DNA of 64,000 nt, from the NCBI RefSeq assembly GCF_008015755.1, contig NZ_SSGF01000015.1, positions 62,001 to 126,000 on the forward strand, written 5' to 3'. Below, piece by piece: positions 27,126 through 35,646 of the stretch. The translations under genes were made by a program, and so were the position numbers. The notes under the pieces are model-generated. The model worked only from the letters and a program-made list of their open reading frames with translations, searched no databases and was not told where the DNA came from. The stretch's first letter is position 1. Every line of letters begins with the position of its first letter. The DNA is from Methylophilus sp. Lineage in GTDB: Bacteria; Pseudomonadota; Gammaproteobacteria; Burkholderiales; Methylophilaceae.

Positions 27126-29888
27126 ATGAAAACCTTGCTTCTGGTAGATGGCTCCAGCTACCTTTATCGCGCCTTTCACGCCATGCCGGATTTACGCAAC
27201 TCGGCCAACGAGCCGGTGGGCGCGATTCAGGGCGTGCTCAATATGCTGCGCCGCCTGCATAAAGACTACCCATCCGACTACAGCGCCTGTGTGTTTGATG
27301 CCAAAGGCAAAACCTTTCGTGACGACTTGTACCCTGAATATAAGGCCAACCGTGCCAGCATGCCGGATGACCTGCGCGCGCAAATTGAGCCGCTGTATGA
27401 AACCATCCGCGCCATGGGCTGGCCGCTGATTATTGAAGATGGCGTAGAAGCCGATGACGTGATTGGCGCGCTGGCCAAGCAAGCCGAACAGCAAGGCATT
27501 AAAACCATTATCTCCACCGGTGATAAAGACATTACGCAACTGGTGAATGACCACATTACAGTGGTGAATACCATGCGAGATGCCTTCCGTAAAACCGATG
27601 ACGTACTTGATGTGGCCGGGGTTGAAAACAAGTTCGGCATCCCTCCCAGCAAAATCATTGATTACCTGATTCTGGTCGGTGACACGGCAGACAACGTGCC
27701 TGGCGTAGAAAAAGTGGGCCCCAAAACAGCAGTGAAATGGCTGACCGAATATGGCACGCTGGATAACATTATTGCCAATGCCGACAACATCAAAGGCGTG
27801 GTCGGTGAAAACCTGCGTAAGGCCCTGCCGTGGCTGCCAACGGCACGTGAGCTGATCACTATCCGCTGCGATGTTGGCTTATGTGAAAGCTTTGACCAAC
27901 TGACGACACAAACGCCTGATAAAGAAAAATTGCTGGCCTTGTTTGACCACTTTGAATTCCGCAGTTGGAAACGCGAACTGGACAAACTGGCAGATGGATC
28001 GACCGCAGGCGCTACCAGCACCACAGTCGCCGCGGCCAGCCAGGCCGATGAACCAACGCTGCCTAATTACACACCAGATACCCGCCGCCAGTACCAGACG
28101 ATTCTGAGTGAGGCCGCACTGGATGCCTGGTTAGCCAGACTGCAACAAGCCGAACTGATTTGTTTTGATACCGAAACCACCTCGCTTGATGCCATGCAGG
28201 CAAAAATTGTCGGCGTATCGTTTAGCGTAACGCCGGGCGAAGCCGCTTACGTGCCACTTACCCACGATTATTTTGATGCGCCTGAGCAATTGCCTTTGCA
28301 GGCCACCTTAAACAAATTGCAGCCTATTCTGGAAAATCCTGCGATTAAAAAAGTCGGCCAGAACCTGAAATACGACATGCATGTGCTGGCCAATCATGAC
28401 ATTCATTTGCAAGGCGTGGCGCACGACACCTTGCTCGAATCTTATGTGTTCGAGAGCCACAAAGGCCATGGCATGGACGAACTCAGTGAGCGCCACTTAG
28501 GCATCACGCCTATCAGCTACGAAACCGTGGCAGGCAAAGGCGCCAAACAAGTCGGGTTTAGCCAGGTGACGGTGGAGCAAGCGGCTGAGTATGCGGCAGA
28601 GGATGCCGACATTACACTGCAATTGCATCAGGCCTTGCATCCACAAGTAAGCGCCTCCGAAAAGCTCAATTTTATTTACGAACAAATTGAATTGCCCAGC
28701 ATGCAGGTGCTGCAACGCATAGAGCGCAACGGCGTGCTGATTGATTGCCATATGCTTAACCGTCAGAGCAACGAGATCGGCCTGCGCTTGATGGAGATTG
28801 AGAAACAGGCATTCGAGTTGGCCGGGCAACCGTTCAACCTTGGCAGCCCCAAGCAATTGCAAGAAATTCTGTTCGGCAAACTGGGCATCAAGCCGTTAAA
28901 GAAAACGCCTTCTGGGGCGCCCTCGACTGACGAAGATGTGTTGCAGGAACTGGCGCTGGATTACCCGTTGCCTAAAGTGATTCTGGAACACCGCAGCCTG
29001 GCCAAACTAAAATCGACCTACACCGACAAACTGCCAAAAATGATCAATGCGCAGACCGGGCGCGTGCATACCAACTACAACCAGGCCGTGGCGATCACTG
29101 GCCGCCTGGCGAGCTCAGACCCGAACTTGCAGAATATTCCCGTGCGCACGGCCGAGGGCCGCCGTATCCGCGAAGCCTTTATCGCGCCGCCAGGTGCGCA
29201 CATTGTGTCTGCTGACTATTCGCAAATTGAATTACGCATCATGGCGCATTTATCACAAGACGCAGGCATGCTGAGCGCCTTTGCCAACAACGAAGACATT
29301 CACCGCGCCACCGCGGCAGAGATTTTTGGCGTTGAGCGTCACGCCGTCGACAACGAACAGCGGCGCTATGCCAAGGTGATTAACTTCGGCCTGATTTACG
29401 GTATGAGCGCCTTCGGCCTGGCGCAAAACCTCAATATCGAGCGCAGCGCCGCCGCCAACTATATCGAACGCTATTTTGCCCGTTATCCCGGCGTCAAAGC
29501 CTACATGGAAAACACGCGCGCACTGGCCAAACAGCAAGGCTACGTAGAAACCTACTTTGGCCGCCGCCTGTGGGTACCCGAAATCAACAGCGCTAATGTC
29601 CAACGTCGCAACGGCGCCGAACGTGCCGCCATTAACGCGCCCATGCAAGGCACCGCCGCTGACCTAATCAAACTAGCCATGATTGCCGTCGACCAATGGC
29701 TGACTGCCGAGAAACTGCAAACCAAACTGATTATGCAGGTACACGATGAACTGGTGCTGGAAGTACCGGATGCAGAATTGGCGGTGATTCAGAAAAACCT
29801 GCCCAAACTGATGCAAAGTGTCGCCACGCTGGACGTGCCCTTACTGGCAGAGGTAGGTAGCGGCAACAATTGGGAAAGTGCGCATTAA
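27126..29888 (+). CDS. polA: DNA polymerase I
   Basis: 920 residues with all three activities. The 5'-3' exonuclease domain (1-~290) opens LLLVDGSSYLYRAFHAMP. The proofreading domain keeps its acidic motifs (FDTETTSLD, GQNLKYDMHVL, YAAEDADITLQL). The polymerase domain has motif A VSADYSQIELRIMAHLS, the O-helix RRYAKVINFGLIYGMS and motif C QVHDELVLEVP. No damage is seen. It fills gaps in repair and Okazaki-fragment maturation. It is divergent from the LOG-family gene with a short promoter region (27031-27125). Confidence 0.97.
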   Translation: MKTLLLVDGSSYLYRAFHAMPDLRNSANEPVGAIQGVLNMLRRLHKDYPSDYSACVFDAKGKTFRDDLYPEYKANRASMPDDLRAQIEPLYETIRAMGWPLIIEDGVEADDVIGALAKQAEQQGIKTIISTGDKDITQLVNDHITVVNTMRDAFRKTDDVLDVAGVENKFGIPPSKIIDYLILVGDTADNVPGVEKVGPKTAVKWLTEYGTLDNIIANADNIKGVVGENLRKALPWLPTARELITIRCDVGLCESFDQLTTQTPDKEKLLALFDHFEFRSWKRELDKLADGSTAGATSTTVAAASQADEPTLPNYTPDTRRQYQTILSEAALDAWLARLQQAELICFDTETTSLDAMQAKIVGVSFSVTPGEAAYVPLTHDYFDAPEQLPLQATLNKLQPILENPAIKKVGQNLKYDMHVLANHDIHLQGVAHDTLLESYVFESHKGHGMDELSERHLGITPISYETVAGKGAKQVGFSQVTVEQAAEYAAEDADITLQLHQALHPQVSASEKLNFIYEQIELPSMQVLQRIERNGVLIDCHMLNRQSNEIGLRLMEIEKQAFELAGQPFNLGSPKQLQEILFGKLGIKPLKKTPSGAPSTDEDVLQELALDYPLPKVILEHRSLAKLKSTYTDKLPKMINAQTGRVHTNYNQAVAITGRLASSDPNLQNIPVRTAEGRRIREAFIAPPGAHIVSADYSQIELRIMAHLSQDAGMLSAFANNEDIHRATAAEIFGVERHAVDNEQRRYAKVINFGLIYGMSAFGLAQNLNIERSAAANYIERYFARYPGVKAYMENTRALAKQQGYVETYFGRRLWVPEINSANVQRRNGAERAAINAPMQGTAADLIKLAMIAVDQWLTAEKLQTKLIMQVHDELVLEVPDAELAVIQKNLPKLMQSVATLDVPLLAEVGSGNNWESAH

Positions 29889-29944
29889 ACCCGCAGCCTA
29901 TGTTAAGGTAATACATCAAATTTTTAACAAACGGAGTATTGGCA

Positions 29945-30163
29945 ATGAAGTCGTCACTCATGATTGGGATTATTCTGGTTGCACTCGGCGCGACTGGGTT
30001 GGTATTTAAAGGCTTTAGTTACGAGAGTAAAGAAACGGTGGCCAAAATCGGCTCGCTGGAAGCCAGTGCAGAAGTTACCAAAGACGTCGAGGTGCCACAG
30101 CCGTTGAGTATTATTGTGTTGGTGGCAGGGGTGGCCATGGTACTGGTCGGGCTGAAAAAATAA
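29945..30163 (+). CDS. DUF3185 small membrane protein
   Basis: 72 residues, two membrane helices (about 6-22 and 51-68) around a Glu/Lys-rich loop. The pattern MIGIILVALGATGLVFKGFSY and LSIIVLVAGVAMVLVG fits DUF3185. The ATG at 29945 has GGAG 8 bases upstream (29933-29936), which decides it over a TTG at 29939. Function unknown; the next gene also encodes a small envelope stress-type membrane protein. Confidence 0.75.
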   Translation: MKSSLMIGIILVALGATGLVFKGFSYESKETVAKIGSLEASAEVTKDVEVPQPLSIIVLVAGVAMVLVGLKK

Positions 30164-30180
30164 GCCAGCACAAGAGGTTT

Positions 30181-30204
30181 GCCAGTCTTTTCTGACAGGC
30201 TTTT
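30181..30204 (+). terminator. Weak possible terminator after the DUF3185 gene
   Basis: 7-bp stem with one mismatch (30181-30187 with 30194-30200), 6-base loop and TTTT. Short tract and mismatch keep this tentative. Confidence 0.35.
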
Positions 30205-30279
30205 CCTGCAATCACTGACAGATCGCATCACTGTTTCTGGTTAGCATACGGTTTCATCACAACAACAAGGGAGAATCAC

Positions 30280-30519
30280 ATGCTTTGGACAATTATCGTG
30301 GGTATTATCGCCGGTTGGTTGGCTGGATTGATTATGAAAGGTGACGGCTTTGGCCTGATCTGGGATTTGATTTTGGGCATTGCCGGGGCGGTCGTCGGCG
30401 GCTGGCTGTTTGGCTTATTGGGCTTGAGTGCCAGCGGCGGTGTGGTCGGCAGTATTATCGTCGCGACGATTGGTGCCGTGTTCCTGATTTTTATTTCACG
30501 TCTGCTCAGAAAAGTCTAA
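30280..30519 (+). CDS. GlsB/YeaQ/YmgE family membrane protein
   Basis: 79 residues with three Gly-rich membrane helices: MLWTIIVGIIAGWLAGLIMKGDGFG, LIWDLILGIAGAVVGGWLFGLLG and VGSIIVATIGAVFLIF. This is the transglycosylase-associated (PF04226-type) pattern, often general stress regulated. A ribosome site GGGAG lies 7 bases before the ATG. A strong terminator follows at 30544-30582. Confidence 0.88.
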   Translation: MLWTIIVGIIAGWLAGLIMKGDGFGLIWDLILGIAGAVVGGWLFGLLGLSASGGVVGSIIVATIGAVFLIFISRLLRKV

Positions 30520-30540
30520 TCACAGCGCTAGGTGTACGCA

Positions 30541-32265
30541 TTAAATGCTGGAAAAGACGACTTTTCCAGCATTGCTTTTTTTAGCCAGATACATGGCAGC
30601 ATCTGCTTTCTCTAGCAACTCTTCAATTTCTTCTTTCTTTTTGGGCCAGGCAAAGGCTACGCCTATGCTGCATCCCACCGTGATTTCTTGTCCGGATTGC
30701 AAACGGATAGGCTGCTGAATACTCTCGATCAGTTTATCGGCAATTTTGCTGGCAAGCAGCCTCGGATGCTCAGTAAACGTTAGCAAAATCACAAATTCGT
30801 CGCCGCCAAAGCGGCACACCATATCCTCTTCACGTAGCACGCCGGGAATACGCTGCGACAAGGTGATTAACACCTCATCGCCAGCCGCATGCCCTAGTGT
30901 GTCGTTCACCGACTTAAAGCCATCCAAATCCAGAAACAATAAAATCATGCCCCGGTTGACGTTGTGCGACTGCGCGCCGCTGGCAATGCCGCGCATCAAG
31001 CTCATTAAGCCGCGCCGGTTAAACAGCCCAGTCAGTGGGTCTTCGGTCAGCAGTTTTTCCAGTGCGTTTTGCTGGGTGTGAAACGCGGTCATATCCATCA
31101 AAAAACTGATGCAAAAGGTTGACTCGTTTTCAACCACTCTGGTCAGGGCAATCCTGAGCGGGATTTCGTGTCCATCGGCATGGAATCCCTGACGCTCGGC
31201 CACCATTTTTTCAGTCGTATCCCGTTGCCTGCGTTTTTTGGCATAGGCATTTAACTGCTTCCAGTCTGGGATCATTTTTGAAATATGTTTACCGGTAAGA
31301 TGCTGCGCCTGATAGCCAAACATGCCTTCAAAAGCGCGATTGACCGTTTGGATAAAGCCTTTGGCATCGGTGATGACAATGGCATCAATCGCATTTTGAA
31401 AGATCACGCGCATTTGGTGTTCCTTGAACTGCAAATCACGTGCGAGCTGACGTTGCCTGACAATCATGTTTTGCGCAATCACCGCGCCAATCAAGGTGAT
31501 GGCGCCCAAGGTGACCAGTGTCGACAGATACCAGCGATCCACCGTCGGCACAGGCTGCGCAAACTCGGCCAAGCCGACAAAGGTGGCGGCAGCCATGCCC
31601 ACATAATGCATGATGGTAATGGCGGCACCCATCACCGCCCCGCTGACCACGTGACGCCACGCACGGAGGCGTTGCAGTCGCTCACATTGCTGGCGAAACC
31701 ATAAAGCGAGCACGGCCAACAGCACCGCCACCACCACAGACATGGCAACCCACCATGGTTTAAACGTCATGTCGGCAGCAGTGCGCATGGCTAACATACC
31801 GCTGTAGTGCATCACGCCGATACCCAAGCCAATAATCGCGCCACCTAGACATAAATGTTTAACGTCACGCTCCGTTTGCGAAATCCAGCGCATCGCCGCC
31901 CAGGCGGCCACAAACGCAGGCAAAATCGACAACAGGGTGGGCACAGGCGCGTACTTGACGGTGACGCAGAGTTCGAATGCGAGCATGCCTAAAAAGTGCA
32001 TGCTCCAGACCGCAGCGCCCAATGCAATCGCGCCACTCAGCAAGGCAAACTGTTGATCATTTTTTAACTGGAACTGTTTGGCCTGGTCGGCCAGATGCAT
32101 GGCAAGAATAGAGGCAACGGCGGCAATAAGAGATGACAAAACAACGATCCAACCCTCATAACGATAGAGGAGAATGGACCCTACTGGATGCACAAAATCA
32201 AACAAAAAGTTTGTCAATGGCTTGTATCCAATCACACAGAGTGACTTCGTCTGGGGTAGCGCCAC
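30541..32265 (-). CDS. MHYT - PAS - GGDEF diguanylate cyclase
   Basis: 574 residues. The membrane MHYT domain (about 20-265) has seven hydrophobic segments and the repeats MHFLGM, MHYSGM and MHYVGM, proposed to bind copper and sense a gas. A PAS domain (~290-400) follows. The GGDEF domain has the intact motif at 487-491 and an RxxD inhibitory site (REED) five residues before it, so an active, feedback-controlled cyclase is expected. The annotated start is GTG at 32265; homology begins near residue 20 and no ATG is available, so the true start is uncertain. It is convergent with the YeaQ-like gene. Confidence 0.9.
   Translation of the reverse strand: MALPQTKSLCVIGYKPLTNFLFDFVHPVGSILLYRYEGWIVVLSSLIAAVASILAMHLADQAKQFQLKNDQQFALLSGAIALGAAVWSMHFLGMLAFELCVTVKYAPVPTLLSILPAFVAAWAAMRWISQTERDVKHLCLGGAIIGLGIGVMHYSGMLAMRTAADMTFKPWWVAMSVVVAVLLAVLALWFRQQCERLQRLRAWRHVVSGAVMGAAITIMHYVGMAAATFVGLAEFAQPVPTVDRWYLSTLVTLGAITLIGAVIAQNMIVRQRQLARDLQFKEHQMRVIFQNAIDAIVITDAKGFIQTVNRAFEGMFGYQAQHLTGKHISKMIPDWKQLNAYAKKRRQRDTTEKMVAERQGFHADGHEIPLRIALTRVVENESTFCISFLMDMTAFHTQQNALEKLLTEDPLTGLFNRRGLMSLMRGIASGAQSHNVNRGMILLFLDLDGFKSVNDTLGHAAGDEVLITLSQRIPGVLREEDMVCRFGGDEFVILLTFTEHPRLLASKIADKLIESIQQPIRLQSGQEITVGCSIGVAFAWPKKKEEIEELLEKADAAMYLAKKSNAGKVVFSSI
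30544..30582 (+). terminator. Strong terminator for the YeaQ-like gene, inside the convergent gene's end
   Basis: A perfect 13-bp stem (30544-30556 with 30561-30573), 4-base loop and seven T (30576-30582) on the plus strand. The same bases encode the last residues of the MHYT-GGDEF protein on the minus strand. Confidence 0.85.
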
Positions 32266-32343
32266 TGCTTTGACGCTGACGAGATGGCGCTAGATTAAGT
32301 TTTGTGTGTCTGTCACAGCAACTTAATGTGAACCAGCTCCTGC

Positions 32344-32352
32344 TGGTATTAT
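32344..32352 (+). promoter_or_regulatory. Extended -10 promoter upstream of the molybdopterin-domain gene
   Basis: TGGTATTAT forms an extended -10; the -35 match (TTAATG, 32323-32328) is poor. It overlaps two possible early ATG codons (32351, 32354), so translation more likely starts at 32399. Confidence 0.4.
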
Positions 32353-32398
32353 GATGACCTTGAAAAACACTTTCAAAACACATTTACGCAAATTAACC

Positions 32399-33139
32399 AT
32401 GCATCAATTTGGTATTTACATTATTGGCGACGAAATCCTGTCTGGCAAACGCCAGGACGCGCATTTAAGTAAAGTGATTTCGCTGCTGTCAGCACGCGGT
32501 TTGCAACTGAGCTGGGCGCATTTTCTTGGCGATATCCCCGACCAGATCACCAGTCACCTCAAGGCCAGCATGGCCCGTGGCGATGTGGTGTTTAGCTTTG
32601 GGGGCATAGGCGCGACGCCAGATGATCATACCCGGCAATGTGCCGCGGCCGCAGCGGGGGTGAGTATTGAGCGCCATGCCGGTGCGGTGGCCAATATTGA
32701 AGCACAGTATGGCGAGGCGGCTTATCCCAAGCGCGTGTTGATGGCTGACTTTCCGCAAGGCTGCGATCTGATCCCTAACCCGGTCAACCGCGTGGCGGGA
32801 TTTAGCCTTAATCAGCATTATTTTGTGCCGGGCTTTCCAGAAATGGCGCACCCGATGGTCGAATGGGTGCTGGAGACTTATTACAGCCACCTGTTTCATG
32901 CCACTGATTATCTGGAACAATCGATTGTGGTCACCGAGGCAGGCGAGAGTGACCTGATTGATTTAATGAACGACATGCTCAACCGCTATCCGGCGCTGAA
33001 ACTGTTCAGTTTGCCGCGCACCAACCAGCGTCGCACCACCGAAGTTGGCATGAAAGGCGAAAGCGCATTGGTCAAACAGGCGATGCAGGATTTAAAAACC
33101 GGGGTATCGGCACTCGGCTACCCGTGGGTAGACGTTTAA
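32399..33139 (+). CDS. Molybdopterin-binding (CinA/MoaB-like) domain protein
   Basis: About 246 residues. The start MHQFGIYIIGDEILSGKRQDAH and FGGIGATPDDHTRQCAAAAAG are the CinA N-terminal / MoCF-like signatures; the C-terminal NMN-deamidase domain of full CinA is absent. The substrate is unknown: stand-alone members are often annotated as competence/damage-inducible protein A homologues. The ATG at 32399 is chosen over upstream codons that lie inside the likely promoter. It is followed after 6 bp by the YkgJ-type gene. Confidence 0.8.
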   Translation: MHQFGIYIIGDEILSGKRQDAHLSKVISLLSARGLQLSWAHFLGDIPDQITSHLKASMARGDVVFSFGGIGATPDDHTRQCAAAAAGVSIERHAGAVANIEAQYGEAAYPKRVLMADFPQGCDLIPNPVNRVAGFSLNQHYFVPGFPEMAHPMVEWVLETYYSHLFHATDYLEQSIVVTEAGESDLIDLMNDMLNRYPALKLFSLPRTNQRRTTEVGMKGESALVKQAMQDLKTGVSALGYPWVDV

Positions 33140-33145
33140 ACGGCC

Positions 33146-33424
33146 ATGGATTGCCGCCCGCAGTGTGGCGCGTGTTGTATTGCGCCCTCAATCACCAGCC
33201 CGATTCCTGGCATGCCGAACGGCAAACCGGCGGGCGTTGCTTGCATACAATTAGACGCCTTATTCAGGTGCAAACTGTTTGGCAAACCCGAGCGACCAGA
33301 TTTTTGCGGCGGTTTGCAGCCTAGCCTGGAGATGTGCGGCGATGTGCAGCAGCCGCGTGAATATGCTATACGCTGGCTGAGTGCACTGGAGTTAGCGACC
33401 CAGCCAGACTTAAAGGCAAATTAA
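33146..33424 (+). CDS. YkgJ family cysteine cluster protein
   Basis: 92 residues with the CxxCGACC-type start (CRPQCGACC), the [15 protein letters not shown] segment and further Cys at the [15 protein letters not shown] and EMCG positions. The family (PF03692) probably binds zinc or an Fe-S cluster; no reaction is established. Its stop overlaps that of lgt on the other strand (33421-33424), so the two genes are tail-to-tail without any terminator room. Confidence 0.88.
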   Translation: MDCRPQCGACCIAPSITSPIPGMPNGKPAGVACIQLDALFRCKLFGKPERPDFCGGLQPSLEMCGDVQQPREYAIRWLSALELATQPDLKAN

Positions 33425-34212
33425 GGCTTGCGATAAGCCCAGCGCATCATGGCGATGCCGACCAGAATCATGGGCACACACAACCACTGCCCCATGCTTA
33501 AGCCCAGTGACAACAAGCCTAAAAAGCTATCTGGCTCACGCGTGAATTCGACAATAAACCTGGAGCTGCCATACCCAAGCAAAAATAGCGCAGAGACGGC
33601 ACCAATCGGGCGTTTTTTACCGGCAAACGTCCACAACAGCACAAACAGGACGATGCCTTCCAGCGCGAACTCATACAATTGCGACGGGTGGCGCGCTAGG
33701 TGGTCAACGGCAGGAAACACCATGCCCCAGTCGGCGTTGGTCGGCCGGCCCCATAACTCACCATTGATAAAGTTACCCAAACGCCCTGCCCCCAGGCCAA
33801 TCGGCACCAAAGGCGCGACAAAATCCATCAGTTGCAGCCAAATCACGCCACGCTTACGCGCAAACAGGGCCATGGCCAGCATGACACCAATAAAGCCACC
33901 GTGAAACGACATACCGCCTTGCCACAGTGCAAAAATCTCCAGCGGATGCTGCAAAAAATAAGCAGGTTGGTAAAACAGCACATAGCCGAGGCGCCCACCA
34001 AACACCACGCCCAGCGCAATATAAAACAGCATGTCATCCGGATCACGCTCCTGCCAGGGAGAGGCTGGATTGAGCTGGCGCAAGCGCTTGACCTGATATT
34101 GCCCCAACCACAAACCGCCAAAAAAGCCGACCAAGTACATCAGTCCATACCAGTGGATACCAAAACTGCCGATTTGCAATGCGATGGGGTTAAATCCAGG
34201 ATGGGTAAACAT
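33421..34212 (-). CDS. lgt: Phosphatidylglycerol-prolipoprotein diacylglyceryl transferase
   Basis: Inner-membrane enzyme that attaches diacylglycerol to the lipobox cysteine of prolipoproteins. 263 residues, about seven membrane helices, with [22 protein letters not shown] and the signature [19 protein letters not shown] (essential Arg and Asn present). It would modify MshL, the RND periplasmic adaptor and the outer-membrane factor encoded nearby. Monocistronic as far as seen. Confidence 0.95.
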   Translation of the reverse strand: MFTHPGFNPIALQIGSFGIHWYGLMYLVGFFGGLWLGQYQVKRLRQLNPASPWQERDPDDMLFYIALGVVFGGRLGYVLFYQPAYFLQHPLEIFALWQGGMSFHGGFIGVMLAMALFARKRGVIWLQLMDFVAPLVPIGLGAGRLGNFINGELWGRPTNADWGMVFPAVDHLARHPSQLYEFALEGIVLFVLLWTFAGKKRPIGAVSALFLLGYGSSRFIVEFTREPDSFLGLLSLGLSMGQWLCVPMILVGIAMMRWAYRKP

Positions 34213-34257
34213 GCCGTGTCACCGTGAAAAAAATTGCATTATACCTGCTCGCCAGCG

Positions 34258-35529
34258 CTACATCGCAGCGTCTTGCTGCCCGGGCGATGACATTTGCCAC
34301 ACCGCCAGCAGACTGATGGCGGCCATCAGCGACATATAGGCGCCGACCCAGGGCAAACCACCTTGCTGCACCAGAGACTGCGCAATGGCAGGTGCAAAAG
34401 AAGCGCCTAAAATACCGCCCAACTGATAGCTTAGACCGGCACCGCTGTAGCGTACCGCTACCGGAAACTGCTCAGGTAAAAACGCGCCCATGGGGGCAAA
34501 CGTCACCCCCATCAAAAACAGCGCCGAGAATAAAAACACCAATATCCATAACCATTCACCGCTGCCCAACAAGGGGGCCAATGCAAATCCCAGCAACAGC
34601 GCCAACCCCTGCCCGATCATCAGCACCGGCCGCCTGCCAATACGGTCTGCCCACCACGCCGCGAGCGGCGTTGCGAGTGCCATGCCCATCACCGCCACAC
34701 ATAACAAACCTAAAAATAAGGGCCGCGCAATATGCAGGGTTTGTGTGCCATAGCTCAGGCAAAACACTGTTGCCGTGTAAAACAGGTTATAACACACGCC
34801 CATGGCCAACGCCCCCAGTACGATGGCGCGCCCATGTTGCAGCAACAGTGTTTTTAACGGCCAGCGGTGTAAGTGCTGTGCTGATTGCGCTTGGGCAAAT
34901 ACCGGCGTTTCGGCCAGCTTAAACCTGACATACAAACCCACCATGACCAGTGCCGCGCTGATGATAAACGGTACGCGCCAGCCCCATTGCTCAAACTGGG
35001 CCTCACTTAAACTCAAACTCAGGCCCAGAAAGGTCAGCGTCGCCAGTAAAAACCCAATTGACGGCCCCAGTTGCGGAAACATGCCATACCAGCCACGTTT
35101 GTGCGCGGGCGCATACTCGGTGGCCAGCAACGCCGCCCCAGCCCATTCGCCACCGAGGCCGATGCCCTGTGCAACCCTGAGCAGGCAAAGCACAATCGGC
35201 GCCCAAACACCCCAACTCGCGTAACCAGGCAGCAAACCAATCAAAAAAGTGGCGCTGCCCATCACCAATAAAGACGCAGCCAGCGTCGATTTACGACCGA
35301 TACGATCACCGAAATGGCCAAACAGCAACGCGCCCACCGGGCGTGCAATAAATGCCAAGCCAAACGTGAGCAGTGCATTCAAGGACTGCATAGCCGGGTC
35401 ACTGGCAGGAAAAAACACCTGCCCGATCACCAGCGCAGCGGCCATGGCATAAATATAAAAATCGTAGAACTCGATGGCGGTACCGATAAAGCTGGCAAAG
35501 GCGATATGCTTTAATGAAGGGGTGGTCAT
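34258..35529 (-). CDS. MFS transporter, metabolite:H+ symporter (ProP/KgtP-like) type
   Basis: 423 residues, 12 predicted membrane helices. The start IAFASFIGTAIEFYDFYIYAMAAALVIG, the loop FGHFGDRIGRKSTL and GIGLGGEWAGAALLATEYAP are hallmarks of the MHS subfamily (proline/betaine, ketoglutarate, citrate carriers). The substrate cannot be told from sequence. It is flanked by lgt (45 bp downstream) and the terminator of the efflux operon. Confidence 0.87.
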   Translation of the reverse strand: MTTPSLKHIAFASFIGTAIEFYDFYIYAMAAALVIGQVFFPASDPAMQSLNALLTFGLAFIARPVGALLFGHFGDRIGRKSTLAASLLVMGSATFLIGLLPGYASWGVWAPIVLCLLRVAQGIGLGGEWAGAALLATEYAPAHKRGWYGMFPQLGPSIGFLLATLTFLGLSLSLSEAQFEQWGWRVPFIISAALVMVGLYVRFKLAETPVFAQAQSAQHLHRWPLKTLLLQHGRAIVLGALAMGVCYNLFYTATVFCLSYGTQTLHIARPLFLGLLCVAVMGMALATPLAAWWADRIGRRPVLMIGQGLALLLGFALAPLLGSGEWLWILVFLFSALFLMGVTFAPMGAFLPEQFPVAVRYSGAGLSYQLGGILGASFAPAIAQSLVQQGGLPWVGAYMSLMAAISLLAVWQMSSPGQQDAAM

Positions 35530-35584
35530 GCCAGCATCTTACATGCAGGCCTCTTAAAAATGCCAGCCGAGTTTGCTGTGCCCA

Positions 35585-35622
35585 TAAAAAAACCGGGGTA
35601 ACGATAGCTCGTTACCCCGGTT
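35585..35622 (-). terminator. Terminator of the RND efflux operon
   Basis: Perfect 14-bp stem (35591-35604 with 35609-35622), 4-base loop, then a T-run on the minus strand (35585-35592). It lies 25 bp past the outer-membrane-factor gene. Confidence 0.92.
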
Positions 35623-35646
35623 AGCTCACACATAAAACTTAAACAA

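Noticed and set aside
30239-30256. Sigma-54-like site before the YeaQ-like gene
   Set aside because: GG is followed after 10 bp by GT rather than GC.
32324-32345. Sigma-54-like site on the minus strand before the MHYT-GGDEF gene
   Set aside because: GG and GC are 13 bp apart; the spacing of sigma-54 promoters is rigid at 10.
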